Shown: positions 1 through 9,495 of the stretch, piece by piece
How the letters are laid out: each line of letters starts with the position of its first letter
Numbering within the stretch: position 1 is the first letter of the stretch
NCBI GenBank assembly: GCA_023091735.1
Contig: JALKBU010000113.1
Coordinates: 1 to 64,000 of the forward strand
DNA from: Trichomonas tenax
Lineage: Eukaryota; Parabasalia; Trichomonadida; Trichomonadidae
Reading direction: 5' to 3'
DNA length: 64,000 nucleotides
The notes under the pieces: generated by a model
Databases searched by the model: none
The model's input: the letters and a program-made list of their open reading frames with translations, nothing else
What the model was told of the DNA's origin: nothing
Position numbers and translations under genes: made by a program

Positions 1-2581
1 AAGTCAATGACAAGAAGAAGCAGTAAGCTTAACAAAAAAAACTAATAATATGTATGTAAACATGAAACTTATTTAAAATTAACAATATTTTTCATTATAT
101 ATGAAAACATTATATATAATTTTTTTTCATAATTTATATGATATCTAAATCTACTGACGCGCAGTTTAAAGGAGCGGTTCAGCCACCCAAAATTGTAAAT
201 TTTGGAGCATTTTAAGACATTTAGGAGAGGTTCTGGATCTTCTTGCATACCCAGCAAGAACCGGTATATATCCATATATCTATTGATATATACCAGTTCA
301 GTTTGAAATTTCGTGGATCAACTATTTAGAAAGCTATGGAATCGAAAAAAATGGCGAAATTTCACTTTTTTTCGAAATTAACTGACATAAAAAGACGTTA
401 ATTTTGCTCTTTCTAAATCAGAAAAGTATTAATTTTTTATTAATTATGGATAGTTCAGTTTCACCTAATAATATTTTTCTACTTTTTTTTCTTTAAAAAA
501 ACCCTGCAGTTAAAGATTTTGCCCTATCGTCCATTTTTAGGTAGTGGAGAGGTACAGCAAGTGTTATTTTCGCAAAAAAGTTGAAAAGTGTGATCTACAT
601 ACTATGCAGATATCTGTTTGGAAAAACTTTTTTTCTGAGGCCTGACACATTTTTATGAATTTTTATGATGGAATATTCTATGCATATTTCATCATTTTAA
701 TTGAAAATTTTCTGAGAAAAAATAAAAAACAAGGATATGATGATTTTGATGCAATGTATGTATTTTTTATACATAGGTGATGGCATTTTTTATATTTTGA
801 GTGATTTTCTTCATTTTTTAAATTTAGCTTTTCGTTGCTGCAGCTGCTTCAACTTTTAGACGAATTTTCCAACAAGGATGGATTTGCCTACTCACTCTAT
901 ATATGGGTAACTACAACCAGAGCTATCATTTCGACCAGTTAGTGTGATCTAAAAACATGATTATCAAAATCGCAATAAATCGTCGAGCTACAAGTAACAA
1001 CAAAAAATACAAACATTTCCCTACCATAACTTAGTACTTCGATTTTTTATTTTAATTCAACACAAAAGTCCAAAATTCGGACAATAAATTATTTAAAAAT
1101 CACGTAAGCTACCTCACACACCAAGCTTGTTCGTCCAAATCTTTTTCTTTGCAAAAATATCGATTTAAACTCAAAAAATAAATCGCTAAGCTATACAATA
1201 AACGCGGTATACAATGCTGCATTATCAATGGCAATCTGATAAGAGTAGTTTTATTAACTAATACCAAATTATTTTGTACGTATTCTTTTTTGTTTTTTCT
1301 ACTTGCTTAAGAATATAAAAACGTATGAATGCAGGTATATGCATAAATCAGTATAGTGTTTATGCCAAATTATGATATTTATAAAGATATTGATTCAAGA
1401 TTGCACGGAATATTGTTGATTTAGCAACTAATTTGTGCGGTTTTCGAACCCTCTATAGAAATAGCGTGACTATTGGTTTAAGCAATTCTGAGTGTTGTTT
1501 TTACCCAAAACGCTTCTGATGTTGGATTTTTCATTTTTGTGGAAAAGTGACAACTGGCTGTACCGCCCCTTTAACGTACAGTAATTTTTATTTTTGAATA
1601 AAAATAAGACCATTTGATTAGCAATAGTATGTACATAATATATACAAAAAATCTAGAAAATCACCACATGAGATTCTGAAAAAAATGATATGCATTTTTT
1701 TGTAGATCGAAAACAGTTTTTATTTTTTACTTTCATAATTTTACGCCGAAAAAAAGAATAATGAGAAAATAATAAATAGGGAATAATATACTTTACAGTG
1801 CGAATGTATTACTACAAAAAATAATATAATTTCTGGCATTTTTTGATGAAATAAAAATTCTAAAATTACACGGAAAGTGAAAAAAGTAGTTGAACAGCTA
1901 TATCCTAGTCAGAAAGTTATTCATTGAAAAAGCAGGAAAAGGACTTTTTTTTCGAAATTAATTTTGAATAGTTCGGAGTAAGCGGTAAAGTCAGTGGTAT
2001 GTTACAAATATGATTTCTAATTAGCTTGTTGTTGGAATAAAATGTAGAGTTCAGTGAAATTTCTTACAGGTAATGGAAACAAAATCCTATCACGAAAACT
2101 AGTGTGAAAAAATCTATGCAAAGACAACATACGCTTGCATTCGGGCTATTTATGCATATTTTTGAATATAAAGACCTTTCCCGTATATGGCCAAATTATG
2201 AAATTTCGTAACACCCCAAAAGACTCTTTTTTAAGCATTTTATGATTTTGTCTTCATCGCTGAGACCAACAGCCACGCTTAGCGAGCATTTTGAAATCGT
2301 TTAATAAGTTTGATCATTTTATGCTAAAGAAGAAGCTTCTGGGATTAATTATCGTACCTTTTGCAATGTTCATGTTAGCAAGAATACTATGGCAAAAGAT
2401 TGCATACCCTGTCTTTGTTGGTGAGCGAAAACGTAACTTTCTTTGTTCACTTGAAATAATGCGACGATAGAAAAAGTACGTTAAAAAGTGCAATTGTACA
2501 TTTTGATATATAAACTTGCCTCATTTTTGTTCTAAATGCACGTTTAAAATTAGAAAAGTGACATATCTTAACGTACACTTT
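1..2581. other. Non-coding AT-rich region
   Basis: No coding region can be supported on either strand. The region is AT-rich with many T and A runs. It contains a pair of short inverted repeats (152-185 and 1555-1583) that may bound a decayed DNA transposon, listed separately. The 3' part leads into the promoter of the gene at 2598. Confidence 0.6.
152..1583. mobile_element. Possible decayed DNA transposon with ~30-bp terminal inverted repeats
   Basis: The left end (152-185) contains TTTAAAGGAGCGGTTCAGCC. The right end (1555-1583) reads, as reverse complement, TTAAAGGGGCGGTACAGCC, preceded on both sides by a TACTG-type terminus. The intervening 1.4 kb has no open reading frame of note, so this would be a non-autonomous or degraded copy. 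No clear target-site duplication is visible. The call rests only on the two matching ends. Confidence 0.35.
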
Positions 2582-2586
2582 TCACA
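2582..2586 (+). promoter_or_regulatory. Initiator-like element TCACA
   Basis: TCACA with the presumed +1 A at 2584, 14 bases before the ATG at 2598. It matches the trichomonad initiator TCA(C/T)(T/A), which directs start-site choice and gives very short 5' leaders. Confidence 0.55.
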
Positions 2587-2597
2587 CTTTTTTCGTA

Positions 2598-3041
2598 ATG
2601 AGCAAGAAAGAAGAACAGAAACAGACAGCTGAGGAGGAGGAAAAGTTAGAAAGAGTTCCGTTTATGATGACCATTCCAGATGGAGAGTCTATTCCAATTG
2701 ATTTCGCTAAGCATGAGGAAGATTCTTGCATTCTTATGCATGCATCACGTTTAGACGACCGTAAGGAGGCGAAGCTTCTCATTAAGTACGATTTCTATAA
2801 AGGCAACGTAGAGGAAATGACAGATGAGCAACTTAAGACTGCAGAAATGGAACCAAAAGAGGAAGTCATTGTCTTCTACAAAGGACAGAAAGAGGTCAAT
2901 CTCGAGTATACATTTTACGATGATTTGAACCCAATTTGTGAAGCCCAGGGCTCTGAAATCAGCGTTCAAGGCGTTTTCGCACAAGAATGGGAAGAAGAGG
3001 AAGAGTACGAAGAGGAGCAAGGAGAGGCTGAAGCTGAATAA
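2598..3041 (+). CDS. Small acidic protein, nucleoplasmin-like histone chaperone candidate
   Basis: 147 residues. An N-terminal Lys/Glu stretch (1-18) is followed by a core of about 110 residues with alternating hydrophobic strands, then a tail at 131-147 made almost wholly of Glu, Asp, Ala and Tyr. The core layout resembles the nucleoplasmin/FKBP39-type N-terminal fold: PFMMTIPDGE near 21-30, an ILMHASRLDD segment near 45-54, a VNLEYTFYDDLNPI segment near 100-113, and a closing VQGVFAQEW before the acid tract. Proteins with this fold plus an acidic tail are pentameric nuclear histone chaperones. The match is by pattern only. The ATG has an initiator 14 bases upstream. The alternative is an unclassified acidic protein. 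Confidence 0.5.
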   Translation: MSKKEEQKQTAEEEEKLERVPFMMTIPDGESIPIDFAKHEEDSCILMHASRLDDRKEAKLLIKYDFYKGNVEEMTDEQLKTAEMEPKEEVIVFYKGQKEVNLEYTFYDDLNPICEAQGSEISVQGVFAQEWEEEEEYEEEQGEAEAE

Positions 3042-3395
3042 GGCACATTCAATACAAAATGTGATTTTATATTAAATTCACTGATATATTAATTTATTAT
3101 TTACAAATTTTATTACAATGACCGGCGTTAAATATTTACATGGGAAAAAGATCTATAATAAATGAATATTATTTTGGTGAATCTATATTTTGATTTTGAC
3201 GAATAAGATCAAATGGGATTCTCTATTATAGCCAATTTAATGCTTAATGATCATCATATTGTTCCTCAAATAAGAATTTTTAAAAACAAACATCTTTATA
3301 TGCTCATTTTTCCCAATATCATTGAGACAATAGTAGTAAAGTAAAACCATGATTATATAATAGAACTTTATATAATTACATAAAAATAAATCAAA
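3042..3395. other. Intergenic region between convergent genes
   Basis: 354 bases, AT-rich, between the stop of the acidic protein gene and the stop of the minus-strand beta-barrel candidate. It presumably carries both 3' ends. No other feature seen. Confidence 0.6.
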
Positions 3396-4316
3396 TTAAA
3401 AATCATCAGGCTTATTAAATAAGAATCCTATACCGAAGTTATAGGATCTAGTTCTGTGATTCATTGCTCCTGATACTTCAATTCCCGTGCTTTCGTTGAT
3501 TTGACGCGAAAAGATGGAAGATACATAATTTCTTGTAATAGAAGTTCTAACTTTAGACTTTCCGAAGTCTGCCAGTAAAGCAACTGAGAAAATTGGATGT
3601 AATTGAGAAGAAATAGAATAGGATAATCCAAATTTCCAATTATTGATTGTTCTTGCATACTGTAAAACGCAAAATGCGAGGTGATCTTTCACTAAACCGA
3701 GCTCGTAAATGCTTGATTTAGTTTCTTTTTTGATAAATGACGAAAATGAGTAATCTTTTTTGTCTTTAAAGGACTGTGTATACTGAAATCCAAACATCAT
3801 GCTTGGAACGCCGATTGTTGTTGAAAATTGAATCGAGTCCAATAAATCGAAGTTATAAAACTTGAAATTGTTATCTTTAACATCAACGATTTTCTGCGTC
3901 TGGCAGAGTAATGTCAGAACTGGATGGAAATAACGGCCAAGATACGAAAATTTTAATTCAGGCATTAACATTCCTTTTTGAAACCTGAAATTGGCTGAGA
4001 TGGATGTTTCAGGTATTTCCTTGCAGTTGAAAAATATCGATGAATTCTGATTTCCAAGTGTGAATAATAAAATGTTATTTTCAATATCTTTTTTGATTGT
4101 GCAATATGCTACAGCAGTTTGATTTGACACTGTCGAATATTTTCCATCTGGAGTCGGCTGTATCGAAATTGATGTTGGTCGGAGCGAAATATATGTGTGA
4201 ACACGTGTATTTTCATTGGGAATTGACTTCGACTCCATCTTAAGACCAGAAAATGTACTCAATATCAAAAGATCATTGTCGCGTGAAGTTACTTGTGAAA
4301 AAGACTCAAGAATCAT
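3396..4316 (-). CDS. Putative organellar beta-barrel protein (Tom40/VDAC-like)
   Basis: 306 residues from the ATG at 4316; the frame extends nine bases further to a GTG, which I reject as a start. There is no signal peptide and no long hydrophobic helix. From about residue 80 onward the sequence alternates polar and hydrophobic residues in short strands, as in mitochondrial porin-type barrels. The C-terminus carries SYNFGIGFLF, which fits the eukaryotic beta-signal (polar-x-Gly-x-hydrophobic-x-hydrophobic) of Tom40, VDAC and Sam50. Barrels of this class sit in the outer membrane of mitochondria or, in trichomonads, hydrogenosomes, where Tom40 homologues import proteins. Family membership is inferred from architecture, since sequence divergence in this family is extreme. 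Confidence 0.5.
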   Translation of the reverse strand: MILESFSQVTSRDNDLLILSTFSGLKMESKSIPNENTRVHTYISLRPTSISIQPTPDGKYSTVSNQTAVAYCTIKKDIENNILLFTLGNQNSSIFFNCKEIPETSISANFRFQKGMLMPELKFSYLGRYFHPVLTLLCQTQKIVDVKDNNFKFYNFDLLDSIQFSTTIGVPSMMFGFQYTQSFKDKKDYSFSSFIKKETKSSIYELGLVKDHLAFCVLQYARTINNWKFGLSYSISSQLHPIFSVALLADFGKSKVRTSITRNYVSSIFSRQINESTGIEVSGAMNHRTRSYNFGIGFLFNKPDDF

Positions 4317-4332
4317 TTCTGTCACTTTTGTA

Positions 4333-4339
4333 AAAATGA
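4333..4339 (-). promoter_or_regulatory. Initiator-like element TCATTTT (minus strand)
   Basis: On the minus strand the sequence is TCATTTTT with +1 A at 4337, 21 bases upstream of the ATG at 4316. A few bases farther upstream lies ATTTGTCACGTAA, shared with the next gene's promoter region. Confidence 0.5.
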
Positions 4340-4437
4340 CTTATTTACGTGACAAATGTGTCGCATAAACCGATAAATTTTTGACATTTGTTGAAAAAGA
4401 TATATTTTTTTGTAGACAGTATAAAACAAACAACGAT

Positions 4438-4971
4438 TTAGTCTATCTGGACGCGCATTCTTCCAACGCTCAACTCTGTTTCCAATAATATTGAACATAC
4501 ACCTGTTGGGATTAAAAGAGCAGTGATAACAGGCGGGAAGCCAAAGAGGGCAAGAGCTAACATGAGTGTCATTAATATAGCCTTTCCCCATGACATATAA
4601 ACGTAAATTCTTCTGTAACTGAAATACAAACTCAATGCCATATGTAATGCATCTGAGTTAACATCTATATCACGCTGAGGCTCTCTTTGGATTGCGAAAA
4701 TGAAGATGATGTATACAATGAAAAAAGTAATTGCAATACAGAAAGCTTTGTTGAAAGAAGCTGTCATCCACAGGAATATAAACATGGGGAAATACGATCG
4801 CACGACTGATAAGAAGTCTTCACAAAGAAATCCTTGGGCAAATTTATTTAATTCTGGTAAATCTTCGAGTAATTGGACGAGTGAAAATATGATGGCTGCC
4901 TGCTGGTCGTGGAGCTTCCATGTGGCGCCATCAAAGAATATGTTTAACTGCTGTCTGGGCTTTTTTTGCAT
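4438..4971 (-). CDS. Small multi-spanning membrane protein (PRA1-like, tentative)
   Basis: 177 residues starting at the ATG at 4971. The N-terminal 50 residues are soluble. A first hydrophobic pair spans about 60-95 (YFPMFIFLWM, then ITFFIVYIIFIFAI), a polar loop rich in Arg and Asp follows (about 95-105), and a second hydrophobic pair spans about 128-163. Two hydrophobic hairpins around a charged loop is the layout of PRA1/Yip3 prenylated-Rab acceptors and some reticulon-like proteins of the ER and Golgi. No single diagnostic motif is present. It is transcribed in the same direction as the beta-barrel gene, 121 bases upstream of it, with its own initiator. Confidence 0.4.
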   Translation of the reverse strand: MQKKPRQQLNIFFDGATWKLHDQQAAIIFSLVQLLEDLPELNKFAQGFLCEDFLSVVRSYFPMFIFLWMTASFNKAFCIAITFFIVYIIFIFAIQREPQRDIDVNSDALHMALSLYFSYRRIYVYMSWGKAILMTLMLALALFGFPPVITALLIPTGVCSILLETELSVGRMRVQID

Positions 4972-4978
4972 TTGTGAA

Positions 4979-4984
4979 AAGTGA
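4979..4984 (-). promoter_or_regulatory. Initiator-like element TCACTT (minus strand)
   Basis: Minus-strand TCACTTTTC with +1 A at 4982, 11 bases from the ATG at 4971. A second TCACAA lies closer (A at 4975). Either would fit the trichomonad initiator consensus. Confidence 0.55.
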
Positions 4985-5165
4985 CTTGTTTATCGCTAAT
5001 TAAAAGATGATTTTGTTTTCATATTTTTTAAAAAAGCTAGCTTTTGCCGAAGATACTACGTGACAAATGTAGCGCGTTACATGCCAGATTAAAGACCTCT
5101 CATATTATCTAAAAAGTTTTATAAATTACGTGTAACAATGTAACATACTTTACAGTATTTAGATC

Positions 5166-5702
5166 GGGGAAGAGACATTTTCTGGCTCCGCCCCAGGTTA
5201 CTGGACTCTCAAGGACGATTTTCAGGTATTACTTAACGTGAGGCACAGTTTGCTTCTTCCTCGACGACAATGGCTTCGATCTTTGGAAAGGTACCATCTT
5301 TTTCATTGACTCTTCGAAGAACCCACCAGTCTACTACCTCCGCATGGAAGACTACGAAGCCTGGGAAGTTGAAGTCATCAACCTGAACAAGATCCTCCAA
5401 AAATCCCCAGAGCTCAAAGCTGAATATGAGAAGCAACAGCTCAGACACCAAGCACGCAGATAGTACGTCTAGGATTACCCTATAAAGATGAAGACGGTAT
5501 TGTAAATGTTCCCCCTGCTAAAGATGTTAACGTGGAATATAAAGCAAGGGATTTATCTTCAGTAGCAGACATTAGAAACGATTACAAGGAACTAAAGAAC
5601 TTGCTTAAGACACATGAGAAAATATCTAAGGCATTGTCCATTGTTGTTGCTTATAACCACAAATATTTTAAAACATATGTAAATTATGCATATGCGCCGT
5701 AA
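5166..5702 (+). pseudogene. Frameshifted coding relic, family unknown
   Basis: Three consecutive open stretches in different frames read like one protein. The first runs through GSAPGYWTLKDDFQVLLNVR. The second (about 5235-5463, ending in TAG) contains FFLDDNGFDLWKGT and an ELKAEYEKQQ helix. The third (5463-5702, ending in TAA) contains LPYKDEDGIVNVPP and KTHEKISKALSIVVAYNH. Base composition over the first two is richer in GC than the flanks and third positions look coding. I do not recognise the family. At least two frameshifts and a lost 5' end make it non-functional. Confidence 0.5.
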
Positions 5703-6335
5703 GAAATGATGCAGTCATCAATGCAGGCATAAGTTATATCAAATTTAGCACTCGAAAGCAAAAAAATCGTAAATTTGATTGAGTAAAGATTTTTGGATAT
5801 ATATCGTAAAGCAAATGATGTAAAACCCATTCTCATCTTAATGGAATGGGTTTCATTGGATGTAAACTGATAAATTTGTCGAATAAAGGAATTTAATTTG
5901 AATTACTTTGTAATTAGACATGTGAGAGATATTAAATTTTTTCGACAATATGATAACTTTGAAGTTAAATTTTTCAAGCTCACAAAAAAGATTTTCAAGT
6001 TGAAATTAAACACAATGTCGATAACTTTGAAGTTAAATTTTTGACATAGATCGTCCTGTTTGATTTTAAATTATAATCATACTTTAAAGTTTTCAAGTTA
6101 ATATAACTTCCACTATATTCAATGGGATTATCTGCTAGCTACCATAGTTTTTAGCATGAGCTTGGCTTTGTTTGAGCAAGATATTTTTAGTAAATGTAAA
6201 ATATGTCATGTAAATACATTTTTTGTCGTGTAGTATCACAAATAATCAGTTAAAACTTAATTCTTCGATTTAATGATAAGAATAATATAGGAAATGTGTG
6301 TATAGTATATAGAAAAAGCCACAAAGGACAACTCC
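5703..6335. other. Non-coding region with a 23-bp direct repeat
   Basis: AT-rich. A small hairpin is formed by AAACCCATTC (5823-5832) and its complement (5844-5853). GATAACTTTGAAGTTAAATT and its following TTT occur twice, at 5952-5974 and 6020-6042. No gene seen. Confidence 0.6.
5952..6042. repeat. 23-bp direct repeat, two copies
   Basis: Identical 23-mers at 5952-5974 and 6020-6042, 68 bases start to start. Each copy contains the near-palindrome AACTTTGAAGTT. No gene overlaps it. Confidence 0.6.
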
Positions 6336-6342
6336 TCATTTT

Positions 6343-6480
6343 ATGGTTGGCAGAGATCAAGTTGAGGTCGCCACCGACAACACCATGCTCTGACCTTCTG
6401 GTTGTAGTCTTTTGTTAAATGAGATGCTAAGATGTACGGATGAGCATAAGAAATGTCTAAAATTCGTCGAAATGTTATGA
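6343..6480 (+). pseudogene. Short coding relic with an intact initiator
   Basis: Opens with MVGRDQVEVATDNTML, then an in-frame TGA where a Trp may once have been, and continues PSGCSLLLNEMLRCTDEHKK to a second TGA. The initiator TCATT (6336-6340, A at 6338) lies 5 bases before the ATG, which suggests the start of a once-expressed gene. The family is not recognised. Confidence 0.35.
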
Positions 6481-8370
6481 TATGAAATTACAAAAAACGA
6501 AGTAAATGCGAAATAATTATAATAATTAGATAGAAAACGAAAAGGTAGGTTCATGTTACGTTTAAGTTAAGAAGTAAAAGTCACTACATCAAGAGATAAA
6601 GTCGATTTAAGTTGAAAAATTTAAAGTCACTTTTTCTCGAAAATTCCTCGATTAATGCATGTTATTTTCTTTACCATTGTTATCCATATCCAATTATGAG
6701 TAATTTCGCAAGTTCAGTCGGATAATTTAGTTATATATATAGAATATAAACTTGTTGCCCAATGGTGGCACCTATTGAGAAGAATTGAGAGAAATGATGA
6801 TTAAAAAGCCTTCAAACATAGGGGCCACCTTAGGGAAGAAAATATGTCGAATTTTATCTCTATAAATGAGTTTATTTAGGACCTAAATACCAGTGCAGCT
6901 ACACTAGGTACAGACTGGTCTAGGTTTAGCGTCTATAAAAACATATAAATCTCGTATAAGAAGTTGATATCAAAGTGTGATTATAAACATATAAGCGAAA
7001 TTATCTTGAATTAATAACGAATAATCATTGCTCAAGAATAAATAAAAGCTTTATAAGCGTGTAATATCTTAAAACAGATTTTTGAAAATTGGAAATATGT
7101 GGGGGAAAGCAGAATTTCAGTAAGGATAGGTTGCAAAATGCGATCCTATTATTTTTAGGGTTATCGTTTTTTATGGCAATTTTGAAAATAATCGTTCCTA
7201 AGCTAAAGCAGGGGGATGCCGACGATTATTTTTAAACGTAAGCTCATTGTAACTTGTTACGCCATCATTTTTTGCGGTAGCTCACCTAACATAAAATGAT
7301 GGGCAGTAACTTTGCAGTCATATTACATACACTGCATGCAACAGTTTCACACATCACATTCCACGAATAAGATATCTTCGCAAAAAAATTGGATTGAGCA
7401 CAAAACTCAATTCAAACCATAGCACTCGCATAATCAAATACCAAATGCACAAATAAATACGAAACAATATTCTAATAATTATATTTCGAAATTTAGATAA
7501 CATGCATTTACACAGTATGAATGCAATGATATTCATTGTTGGCTTGTATTTAGCCAGGATAAGACATTTGTTCGATGTCATACTCGATATTTAATATCAA
7601 AAATTGATAAATGTACACTCATTTTGGCCATAAAGTTCAATTCTCTATCTAACGCAGCATACACATGTATGCTGTCAAAAGAAATTATACTATTCTGCGT
7701 CTATTTCTCATATTTAATATGTTGCGATATCTGAAGTTTGTCTATAAACAATTTAAATCATTTTACGAGCGTTCCATGGTTTAGCTTTACATTACTTTTG
7801 TATCTTTTGCATGAATAAAGCATAATTTTCCATAATTTGTTATACCAACTATTTTCAATATTCACAAATACTATTGTGAATGCAACCAATATACATATAT
7901 GATCATAGTTGTTGTTTTCTAGCATGCATAATTCATCAAACTGTAGATAAATATAAATGAAAAAATAAAACTTAATATATTCTTATTTTATTGGCATGTA
8001 TATGTTATAATATGATTATATATACTATTTCTCAGGTAGTTCCTATTATATAAAAGTGTATACTACTGAATGCAACATTATCAAAATAAATACTAATTCT
8101 ACGGGTTAAATATTTTACAGAGTTCAGTTTATCCTTAGCCTGTAAGGTGTTCTCGAAGAAAACAATGTAATGCACAAAACATGTTATAATATGAATATTT
8201 CCTGTGTAAAACATATAAATATATTTGCACTTTGATCATGAAATATAGCTGCACGCTATATTTCATTTAGTGGAGTAGCTGCTTGATAATTCGAGACTCT
8301 GGATGTAAATGTCGCAGCTATCGATTTCAAAAGCCGGGATTTGATTCATAGAACGCAAATCAACATCATA
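6481..8370. other. Non-coding AT-rich region with small palindromes
   Basis: No supportable gene; the short open frames here lack coding character. Visible structure: a hairpin at 7655-7674 (stem CAGCATAC, loop ACAT) and a hairpin at 8238-8266 (stem ATGAAATATAGC, 5-nt loop). Confidence 0.55.
8238..8266. repeat. 12-bp perfect hairpin
   Basis: ATGAAATATAGC at 8238-8249 and its exact complement at 8255-8266 around the loop TGCAC. It lies about 100 bases upstream of three larger stem-loops. Confidence 0.6.
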
Positions 8371-8446
8371 GAAATGAACCGTTTCGAGAACAAGCCCTCT
8401 AGGAACTTGTTGTCCTAGAAAATTTGTGCTCGAAACGGTTCATTTC
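8371..8446. repeat. Stem-loop 1: 18-bp perfect arms, 40-nt loop
   Basis: GAAATGAACCGTTTCGAG at 8371-8388 pairs with its exact complement at 8429-8446. The loop holds a second, nested pairing (AACAAG at 8389-8394 with CTTGTT at 8406-8411). Confidence 0.8.
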
Positions 8447-8718
8447 TGTCGAGATTTATGGATCAGAGTATTAGATGTCGTAAATAACTCTTGCTGCCTA
8501 ATAGAACGACAAGTAGGCACCAATAGGCTATCTTCCTGTCATGTTATTAGACAACAAAAGTGCGTAATTCTGATAGATGAACGAAATGTTTGTATAGGTC
8601 GTATTTTCTACGACTCTCTGAGGTTCGTATGGCATGGAATATCATAGAAGATACAGAGGGTAGTAGAAAATGTATGTTTAAATTATAACATCGAATTAGC
8701 TAGTATGAGCGAATTTCG

Positions 8719-8795
8719 AAGACATCAAAGGCCAACATATGGCTAGATACGAAGCTTTTCTTCTTATTTAACCATTTGTTGGCCTTTGATGTCTT
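8719..8795. repeat. Stem-loop 2: 19-bp perfect arms, 39-nt loop
   Basis: AAGACATCAAAGGCCAACA at 8719-8737 pairs exactly with 8777-8795. The arm sequence is unrelated to stem-loop 1, but arm and loop sizes are almost the same. Confidence 0.8.
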
Positions 8796-8836
8796 GTTTG
8801 TGATGAAATTTGAAGAGAATGGATGAATTTGTGTGC

Positions 8837-8916
8837 GTTCTCCACTAGTTTTTCATTGGCTGAAGGGATGTCTGTACTGATAGATCCTCAAAATCAATGA
8901 AAAATTGGTGGAGAAC
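8837..8916. repeat. Stem-loop 3: 22-bp arms with two mismatches, 36-nt loop
   Basis: GTTCTCCACTAGTTTTTCAT plus TG (8837-8858) pairs with 8895-8916 with two differences. It is the third consecutive stem-loop of similar size within 550 bases. Confidence 0.75.
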
Positions 8917-8928
8917 AAACAATAATTA

Positions 8929-9495
8929 AAATAACGTACAAAATTTTAAAAATCTCAAAATAACATCTATTATCGATTAGTATTCTGTATTTATCAATTT
9001 ACAATCAATAACTTCTTATTTCAAATGTCTTTTAGGGTAATTTTGTCAAAAATAGTTAATCAATTAATTCAATTCAACCATCGGGCTTTTCTCCATTTCC
9101 CATATGGGGTCTTCCCCACGTGCGTCCCCGAATAAGGAAAAAATTATCTTTTACAATAAAAAGTGTTTTATTTGGAAAATGGGAGAAACTTTTTATAGTG
9201 GGGGGGTCATGCATTAGATGAGAAAATACACCGCGAATTCATGGTTTCAATTTCAAAGAAAACTAAACACCCTTCTCCGAATCCCCATCTTTCCCCATTT
9301 TTTCTTTCAATTTTCCAAAAGGTGACAGAAAATTGAATACCCGCCACGCATAAATCAATGCTATTTTTGCTTTTTGATAAGTTCAGAATTTTTCGTTCAT
9401 TTATTTGTGTTTGTCATGTGGCCAGAGGCAAAGCCTGCTGCCACGATTTTTTTTTGGTTCCCCAATGGGGGAAACAATTTAAATAACGTACAAAA
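8929..9495. repeat. Direct repeat flanking a C-rich 0.5-kb segment
   Basis: AAATAACGTACAAAA occurs at about 8930-8944 and again at 9481-9495, with partly matching sequence before it. The segment between has runs such as CCCATATGGGGTCTTCCCC and GGTTCCCCAATGGGGG unlike the flanks. This could be an insertion flanked by duplicated target sequence, but no transposase is visible. Confidence 0.3.

Noticed and set aside
4317..4325. GTG start for the beta-barrel gene
   Set aside because: Eukaryotic initiation is expected at ATG; the first ATG is at 4316 and has an initiator 21 bases upstream.
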